20,260 bases of DNA from Actinomycetota bacterium (lineage in GTDB: Bacteria > Actinomycetota > Acidimicrobiia > Acidimicrobiales > Ilumatobacteraceae): positions 1 to 20,260 of the forward strand of contig RGGX01000008.1 of the NCBI GenBank assembly GCA_010024485.1, written 5' to 3'. Of the stretch, positions 14,984 to 20,260 are shown one piece after another. Every line of letters starts with the position of its first letter. Within the stretch, counting starts at the first letter, position 1. The notes beneath the pieces are model-generated. The model saw only the letters and a program-made list of their open reading frames with translations, searched no databases and was not told where the DNA came from. The translations under genes and the position numbers were made by a program.

Positions 14984-15501
14984 TGGAACTGGTGGTCTTC
15001 GTTCTCGCCTCGGCGATGGTGCTCCTGGGAGCGGTCGGTGTCATTGCCTTCCGGAACCCCGTGCACGCCGCCCTCGGGCTCATCCTCACCCTCTTCGGGG
15101 TGGCGGTCCACTTCGTGTCCATGGAGGCACACTTCCTCGCGGCCGTGCAGGTGATCGTGTACGCCGGGGCGATCGTGGTGCTCTTCCTCTTCGTGATCAT
15201 GCTGCTCGGTGTCGATCGCGCCGAGGACCTCAGCATCGAGCCACTCCGACTCCAGCGACCGGTCGCGGTGGTGCTCGGTGTCGGCATCACCGTGCTGATC
15301 GCCGGTGCCGTGGTGCGCGGGGCCGACACCCTGGGGCGCGAGACGGTCGCTGACGCGCCCGGTGACTCGAACATCCGCGCGCTGGCGCGGAGCCTCTACA
15401 GCGATCACGTGCTCGCCTTCGAGCTCACCTCGGTGCTGCTCATCGTGGCGGTCGCCGGGACCGTCATCCTGACCCGGCGTCTGAAGAGGTCGGAGGGCTG
15501 A
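14983..15501 (+). CDS. nuoJ: NADH-quinone oxidoreductase subunit J
   Basis: This 172-residue membrane subunit has five helices and the typical opening in which FRNPVHAALGLILTL is followed by FLAAVQVIVYAGAIVVLFLFVIM, the helix with a pi-bulge implicated in coupling. The start at 14983 overlaps the nuoI stop (TGATG). It lies between NuoA, H and K in the complex and has no cofactor. The sequence appears complete. Confidence 0.96.
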   Translation: MELVVFVLASAMVLLGAVGVIAFRNPVHAALGLILTLFGVAVHFVSMEAHFLAAVQVIVYAGAIVVLFLFVIMLLGVDRAEDLSIEPLRLQRPVAVVLGVGITVLIAGAVVRGADTLGRETVADAPGDSNIRALARSLYSDHVLAFELTSVLLIVAVAGTVILTRRLKRSEG

Positions 15502-15503
15502 GC

Positions 15504-15809
15504 ATGGAACCGACCACCACCTCCTATCTGGTCCTCGCCGCGCTCCTCTTCGGCATCGGTGCGACCGGTGTCATGATCCGGAGGAACCCGCTGGTGATGT
15601 TCATGTGCATCGAGTTGATGCTGAACGCGGTGAACCTGACCTTCGTCGCGCTCGCCACCCGGTTCTCCGATATCGACGGTCAGACCGCGGTCTTCTTCGT
15701 CATGGTGGTCGCCGCCGCTGAGGTCGTGGTCGGTCTCGGCATCATCATCTCGATCATGCGACGACGGCCGGGTTCGACCGTCGATGACCTCGCGGAACTG
15801 AGGGGCTGA
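15504..15809 (+). CDS. nuoK: NADH-quinone oxidoreductase subunit K
   Basis: This 101-residue, three-helix subunit belongs to the proton-translocating arm and is related to MrpC. The helix 2 motif MCIELMLNAVNL contains the conserved membrane Glu of the proton path; a second acidic residue lies in helix 3 (AAAEVVVGLGIII). The ATG at 15504 is two bases after the nuoJ stop, with GGAGGG just upstream. Length is the family norm. Confidence 0.97.
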   Translation: MEPTTTSYLVLAALLFGIGATGVMIRRNPLVMFMCIELMLNAVNLTFVALATRFSDIDGQTAVFFVMVVAAAEVVVGLGIIISIMRRRPGSTVDDLAELRG

Positions 15810-15811
15810 CC

Positions 15812-17740
15812 GTGCTCGACGTGATCTGGTTGGTGCCCGCCCTCCCACTGCTCGGCTTCCTGACGATCCTCCTGTTCGGTCGTCGCATCGGGGAGCCGGG
15901 TGCCGGGTACGTCGCGGCCGCGGCGGTCCTCGGCTCGTTCCTCGTGACCGTCGGGGCCTTCTTCGATCTCCTCTCCATCGATGAGCACCATCGGGAGCAC
16001 GTGAGCGTGCTCTTCTCCTGGGTGCCCGTGTCATCGCTGCAGATCGACATGGCGTTGCTGGCCGATCCGCTCTCGATCACCATGGCCCTCTTCGTGACCG
16101 GGATCGGCTTCCTGATCCACCTGTTCGCCATCGGCTACATGCACGGCGACCCGAAGTTCTCGAAGTTCTTCCTCTACCTGAACCTCTTCGTGCTGTCGAT
16201 GCTGATGCTGGTCCTCGGGGAGAACCTCCTCGTGACCTTCCTCGGCTGGGAGGGCGTCGGCGCCTGCTCCTACTTCCTGATCTCGTTCTGGCACACCCGC
16301 GAGTCGGCCGCGACCGCCGGCAAGAAGGCCTTCGTCACCAACCGCATCGGTGACTGGGGTGTCATGCTCGCGATGTTCCTCGGCTTCCAGGCGGTCGGCT
16401 CGGTGTCCTACTCGGCGTTGAACGGCGCCGCGGAGTCCGGGGCGCTGGCGTCCTCGACTGCGACGGGCATCGCGCTGCTGCTCTTCGTCGGTGCGGCCGG
16501 CAAGTCGGCCCAGCTCCCGCTCTACCTCTGGCTCCCCGACGCGATGGAGGGTCCGACCCCGGTGTCGGCGCTCATCCACGCCGCGACCATGGTCACCGCC
16601 GGTGTGTTCCTGATGACCCGCATGAACCCGGTCATCGCCGCATCGGCCGACTACGCACCGCAGGTGATCGCCTGGGTCGGAGCGATCACGGCGCTGTTCG
16701 CCGCCACGGTCGCCGTCGCCCAACACGACATCAAGAAGGTGCTGGCCTACTCGACGGTCTCCCAGCTCGGCTACATGTTCCTCGCGGTCGGGTCGGGCGC
16801 CTACGTGGCGGCCATCTTCCACATGGTGACCCACGCCTTCTTCAAGGCGCTGATGTTCCTCGGATCCGGCTCGGTGATCCACGGCATGCACCACGAACAG
16901 GACATGCGTCGGATGGGGGCGTTGCGGCACGTGATGCCGATCACGGCCGGGACCTTCATCATCGGCTGGCTCGCGATCGCCGGCGTGCCCCCGTTCGCGG
17001 GGTTCTGGTCGAAGGACGAGATCCTGCTCTTCACCCTCGCGTCGAGTCCGGTCCTCTACGTGATCGGCCTGGTGACGGCGGTGCTCACGGCCTTCTACAT
17101 GACGCGCCAGGTGATCATGGTCTTCTTCGGGAAGGCCCGCTGGGAGTCGCACGCCGAGGACCACGGCGCGCACGGTGAGTTCCGGCCGCACGAGTCGCCC
17201 GCGATCATGCTGTTCCCCCTCGTCGTCCTCGCCGGTCTCTCGGTGGTGGGCGGAGCGATCCAACTGCCCTCGTTCGGCATCGTTCCGAAGGGGTGGCGCC
17301 ACCATCTCGAGGACTGGCTGCACCCGGTGGTCGCCCCGGGTGAGGCCGTGATCAAGGGCACCGGGGCCTACGACGCCAAGTCGTGGCTCGCCCTGCTCGC
17401 CATCGCCTGCGCCGCGCTCGGCATCCTCGCGGCGATCGCCGTGTACGCCAAGGGGCGGGGCCGCCCGATCGAACCGGACCTCCTCGCCAGGGGTTGGCGC
17501 TACGACGAGACGGTCAGCGCCTTCATGGGCGGACCGGGCCGGAAGGCCTTCGACGCGGTCGCGCGTTTCGACGCCGCGGTGGTCGACGGCGCGGTGAACG
17601 GCACCGGTGTCGGCGTCCGAGCCGTGGCTGAGCGCCTTCGGCGCGGGCAGACCGGGTTCGTCAGGAACTACTCCGCGATCGTGGTGGCCGGTGTGCTCGC
17701 GGTGCTCGCCTGGTTCGTCATCGTGAGGGGGGTGCTGTGA
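15812..17740 (+). CDS. nuoL: NADH-quinone oxidoreductase subunit L
   Basis: NuoL is the distal antiporter-like proton pump with the long lateral helix. The GTG at 15812 starts 642 residues, two bases after the nuoK stop. The family core is clear: the Glu in LGWEGVGACSYFLI, the Lys K231 in AGKSAQLPLYLWLPDAMEGP, and PTPVSALIHAATMVTAGVF with its His. The AYSTVSQLGYMF and HAFFKALMFLGSG segments complete the channel half-repeats. The C-terminal region contains the lateral helix and a final membrane helix. The gene appears intact. Confidence 0.97.
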   Translation: MLDVIWLVPALPLLGFLTILLFGRRIGEPGAGYVAAAAVLGSFLVTVGAFFDLLSIDEHHREHVSVLFSWVPVSSLQIDMALLADPLSITMALFVTGIGFLIHLFAIGYMHGDPKFSKFFLYLNLFVLSMLMLVLGENLLVTFLGWEGVGACSYFLISFWHTRESAATAGKKAFVTNRIGDWGVMLAMFLGFQAVGSVSYSALNGAAESGALASSTATGIALLLFVGAAGKSAQLPLYLWLPDAMEGPTPVSALIHAATMVTAGVFLMTRMNPVIAASADYAPQVIAWVGAITALFAATVAVAQHDIKKVLAYSTVSQLGYMFLAVGSGAYVAAIFHMVTHAFFKALMFLGSGSVIHGMHHEQDMRRMGALRHVMPITAGTFIIGWLAIAGVPPFAGFWSKDEILLFTLASSPVLYVIGLVTAVLTAFYMTRQVIMVFFGKARWESHAEDHGAHGEFRPHESPAIMLFPLVVLAGLSVVGGAIQLPSFGIVPKGWRHHLEDWLHPVVAPGEAVIKGTGAYDAKSWLALLAIACAALGILAAIAVYAKGRGRPIEPDLLARGWRYDETVSAFMGGPGRKAFDAVARFDAAVVDGAVNGTGVGVRAVAERLRRGQTGFVRNYSAIVVAGVLAVLAWFVIVRGVL

Positions 17741-19158
17741 TGCACGGCGCCGTCGACTTCCCGCTGCTCTCCATGCTCGTGCTGGTCCCGGCCGTTGCGT
17801 CCCTGCTGGTGGCGCTGGCGCCGCGACGTCGTCCCGAGTACGCCAAGCTCATCGCCACGGTGACGTCGGTCGGTGTCGGCGCGATGTCGGTGTGGATGCT
17901 GCGGGCCTTCGACAGTCACTCGGGTGGCTTCCAGTTCGTGTCCCGGCACCCGTGGATCGAGTCCTGGGGGATCTCCTGGCACCTCGGTGTCGACGGCATC
18001 TCCCTCTTCCTGTTCTTCGTGTTCTTCGAGATCGTGCTCGTGCCGATGTACTTCCTGATCGGGGGATGGGGCTACGAGGACCGAGTTCGTGCGGCCACGA
18101 AGTTCTTCCTCTACACGATGCTCGGTTCGGCGTTCATGCTGGTGTCGATCCTCGCGACGGTGTTCATCGCCTCGGCGAACGGGATCGGTCGCGTCACCTT
18201 CGACCTCGTCGAGTTGGCCGAGGAGGCCTCGTTCGCGGCCTCGACCGGGCGATGGCTGTTCCTCGGCTTCGCCGTCGCCTTCGCCGTGAAGGTCCCCGTG
18301 TTCCCGGTGCACACCTGGCTACCCGACGCCCACACCCAGGCGCCGACGGCGGGCTCGGTGGTGCTGGCGGGCGTCATGTTGAAGCTCGGCACCTACGGCT
18401 TCCTCCGCTTCGGCCTCTATCTCTTCCCGGAGGCCGCGCGTTGGAGCCGGTCGCTGTGGTTGACGCTCGCGGTGATCGGGATCGTCTACGGAGCGATCGC
18501 GGCGACCATGCAACGCGACCTGAAGCGGCTCGTCGCGTACTCCTCCGTGGCGCACCTCGGGTTCATCGTGCTCGGCACGTTCGCATTCACCACCCAAGCC
18601 ATCACCGGGTCGGTGATGCAGATGGTGAACCACGGCGTCTCCACCGGTGCCCTGTTCCTGCTGGTCGGCATGATCTACGAGCGTCGCCACACCCGTCAGA
18701 TCTCCGAACTCCGGGGTCTGCAGCAGGTGGCTCCGGTGTTCGCGGCTGCCTTCATGGTGGTGATGCTGTCGTCGATCGGTGTGCCGGGTCTCAACGGGTT
18801 CGTCGGTGAGTACCTCATCCTGATCGGTTCGTTCCTCACCGCCCGCTGGTGGGTCGTGGTGGCCGCCACCGGTGTGATCCTCGCCGCGCTCTACCTGCTG
18901 TGGGCCTATCAGCGGGTCTTCCACGGAGAACCCGATGAGGAGAACCGCTCCTTCGCCGAACTCCGCTGGCGGGAGGGTCTCCTGCTGCTGCCCTTCATCG
19001 GGATCATCGTCTTCACCGGCATCTACCCCAAGCCGATGCTCGAGCGGATCGAGCCCGCCGTCCAGTCGCTGATCGAGCACGTCTCCGAGCGCACCGGGTA
19101 CAGCGAGCCGCAGCCGGTGGCGGCCGTCCCGCACGACGCACACGGGGAGGATGAGTGA
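17740..19158 (+). CDS. nuoM: NADH-quinone oxidoreductase subunit M
   Basis: NuoM is the middle antiporter-like pump. The ATG at 17740 overlaps the nuoL stop and has GAGGGGGG at 17725-17732; a GTG one codon earlier is possible. It has 472 residues and about 14 helices. Conserved points are the membrane Glu in FFEIVLVPMYFLIG, K184 in FAVKVPVFPVHTWLPDAH, and AYSSVAHLGFI. The tail is His/Glu-rich. It is complete and overlaps nuoN by one base. Confidence 0.97.
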   Translation: MHGAVDFPLLSMLVLVPAVASLLVALAPRRRPEYAKLIATVTSVGVGAMSVWMLRAFDSHSGGFQFVSRHPWIESWGISWHLGVDGISLFLFFVFFEIVLVPMYFLIGGWGYEDRVRAATKFFLYTMLGSAFMLVSILATVFIASANGIGRVTFDLVELAEEASFAASTGRWLFLGFAVAFAVKVPVFPVHTWLPDAHTQAPTAGSVVLAGVMLKLGTYGFLRFGLYLFPEAARWSRSLWLTLAVIGIVYGAIAATMQRDLKRLVAYSSVAHLGFIVLGTFAFTTQAITGSVMQMVNHGVSTGALFLLVGMIYERRHTRQISELRGLQQVAPVFAAAFMVVMLSSIGVPGLNGFVGEYLILIGSFLTARWWVVVAATGVILAALYLLWAYQRVFHGEPDEENRSFAELRWREGLLLLPFIGIIVFTGIYPKPMLERIEPAVQSLIEHVSERTGYSEPQPVAAVPHDAHGEDE

Positions 19159-20260
19159 TGCCCGCGCAGTACATGCCTCCCTCGATCGACTGGTTCGCGC
19201 TGTCCCCCTACCTCGTGATGGTGGTCGGAGCCCTGGGGATGCTCGTCGTCGGGGCGCTCACCCCGCGTTGGCCGTCCGGTCTCCACTCCCTCGTCTCGGC
19301 GGTCACCGCCGGCACCGCGGGGTTGTTGGCCGTGTTCATCTGGGATGACGTGTCCGAGTCCGGACCCGCGACCCTCGTCGGCGGAGCGCTCGCCCACGAC
19401 GCCTTCGCCCAGTTCGTGACGGTCGCGATCTGCGCGGCCACGGCGCTCGTCGCCCTGGTCACCGACGCCGAGGTGCGTGGGACGGTGCTCGAGGGCCCCG
19501 AGGTCCACGCCCTGTTACTCACCGCGGCCACGGGCGCGATGGTCATGGGGGCGAGCAACGACCTCATCGTGCTCTTCCTCGGCCTCGAGACGCTCTCGCT
19601 CGCCCTCTATGTGCTCGCCGCCTCGGAGCGGACCGCCGCTGGCCAGGAGGCCGGCATGAAGTACTTCATCCTCGGCGGTCTGGCCTCGGCCGTTCTCCTC
19701 TACGGGATCGCGCTGCTCTACGGTGGCGCGCGCTCCACCAACATCGGCGAGATCGTCGCCCACTTCCAGTCGACGGTCGCCCTCGAGCGCAATGACTCGC
19801 TGGTGCTCGCCGGTCTCGCCCTGCTGACGGTCGGCCTCGGCTTCAAGGTCGCCGCCGCGCCATTCCACGTCTGGTCGCCGGACGTGTACCAGGGGGCCCC
19901 GACCCACGTCACCGCCTTCATGGCATCAGTCGGCAAGGCCGCGGCCTTCGCGGCGATGCTGCGGGTGCTCGTCGTGGCGCTGCCCTTCCACCGCGACGAC
20001 TGGCGGCCGGTGATCTGGGTGCTCGCTGTGGCCTCGCTGGTTATCGGATCGACGCTCGCGGTGGCGCAGACCGATGTGAAGAGGATGCTCGCCTTCTCCT
20101 CGGTGAGCCATGCCGGCTTCCTGCTGGTCGGAGTGGAGGCCGCCGGGCATCACGCCGGGGAGTCCGACGCCGGTGAGGGTCTCGCGAGCGTGCTGATCTA
20201 CCTCGGGCTCTACTCGGTGCTCGTGGTCGGCACCTTCGCGGTGGTGGCCGTGGTTGCCCG
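19158..20260 (+). CDS. nuoN: NADH-quinone oxidoreductase subunit N (C-terminus cut by window edge)
   Basis: NuoN is the third antiporter-like pump, next to NuoK. From the ATG at 19158, which overlaps the nuoM stop and has GGGGAGG at 19144-19150, 367 residues are visible with no stop before the edge. The membrane Glu in FLGLETLSLALYVLAA, K230 in GLGFKVAAAPFHVWSPDVYQGAPT and AFSSVSHAGFLLVG are conserved. A short His/Gly/Asp-rich loop follows the last of these. About 100-130 residues should lie beyond the window. Confidence 0.96.
   Translation, partial: MPAQYMPPSIDWFALSPYLVMVVGALGMLVVGALTPRWPSGLHSLVSAVTAGTAGLLAVFIWDDVSESGPATLVGGALAHDAFAQFVTVAICAATALVALVTDAEVRGTVLEGPEVHALLLTAATGAMVMGASNDLIVLFLGLETLSLALYVLAASERTAAGQEAGMKYFILGGLASAVLLYGIALLYGGARSTNIGEIVAHFQSTVALERNDSLVLAGLALLTVGLGFKVAAAPFHVWSPDVYQGAPTHVTAFMASVGKAAAFAAMLRVLVVALPFHRDDWRPVIWVLAVASLVIGSTLAVAQTDVKRMLAFSSVSHAGFLLVGVEAAGHHAGESDAGEGLASVLIYLGLYSVLVVGTFAVVAVVA

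Noticed and set aside
16031..17323. Long open frame on the - strand opposite nuoL (430 codons)
   Set aside because: The product is His/Arg/Glu-rich without any recognisable fold, and the + strand encodes a fully conserved NuoL.
1..20260. tRNA or rRNA genes, CRISPR arrays, insertion sequences, prophage or integrase genes
   Set aside because: None seen on reading both strands; the window is almost entirely respiratory coding sequence with no direct-repeat arrays or transposase motifs.

Overview
This is a dense, high-GC stretch of chromosome from what looks like an actinobacterium. My best guess is the class Acidimicrobiia or a near relative, because cytochrome b is split in two, the quinol-site loop is of the menaquinol type (PWY instead of PEWY), and the gene order is unlike the qcrCAB of Mycobacterium or Streptomyces. 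The class assignment is inference. Almost everything on the + strand from about 1226 to the right edge is respiratory chain.

Layout. 1-806 (- strand, cut by the left edge) encodes a membrane-anchored monohaem cytochrome c. 807-1225 is the only real intergenic region, a divergent control region with a perfect 17-base palindrome. 1226-6416 is a cytochrome bc-type (menaquinol:cytochrome c reductase) cluster: a small unknown membrane protein, an 8Fe ferredoxin, cytochrome b N-terminal half (b6-like), cytochrome b C-terminal half (subunit IV-like), a Rieske protein, a dihaem cytochrome c, and a second unknown membrane protein. 6425-20260 is a full-order complex I operon, nuoABCDEFGHIJKLMN, with nuoN cut by the right edge. 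Most start and stop codons overlap or nearly touch, and no terminator-like hairpin with a T-run was seen between the two clusters, so the bc and nuo genes may form one transcription unit of at least 19 kb.

How it works together. NADH enters complex I through NuoEFG; electrons pass down the Fe-S clusters of NuoG, I and B to menaquinone at the NuoB/D/H interface while NuoLMN and NuoH pump protons. The bc-type complex then oxidises menaquinol and passes electrons through the Rieske cluster and the dihaem cytochrome. The ferredoxin and the two unknown membrane proteins are unusual passengers and are the best candidates for something not well described: extra subunits or an extra electron-entry module.

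Anomalies. Three core genes are damaged in the same way, by an internal loss of sequence without any insertion: cytochrome b near 2780, nuoD near 8071, and the nuoG/nuoH boundary near 13230. In each case well-conserved protein on one side is followed immediately, in another frame, by conserved protein from further along. Since the rest of the operon is intact, falsely joined contigs in an assembly are the simplest explanation, but this has to be tested. A second notable point is a short N-terminal motif, IPxHLLxR, shared by the divergent cytochrome c and the cytochrome b C-terminal subunit, where it occurs twice.
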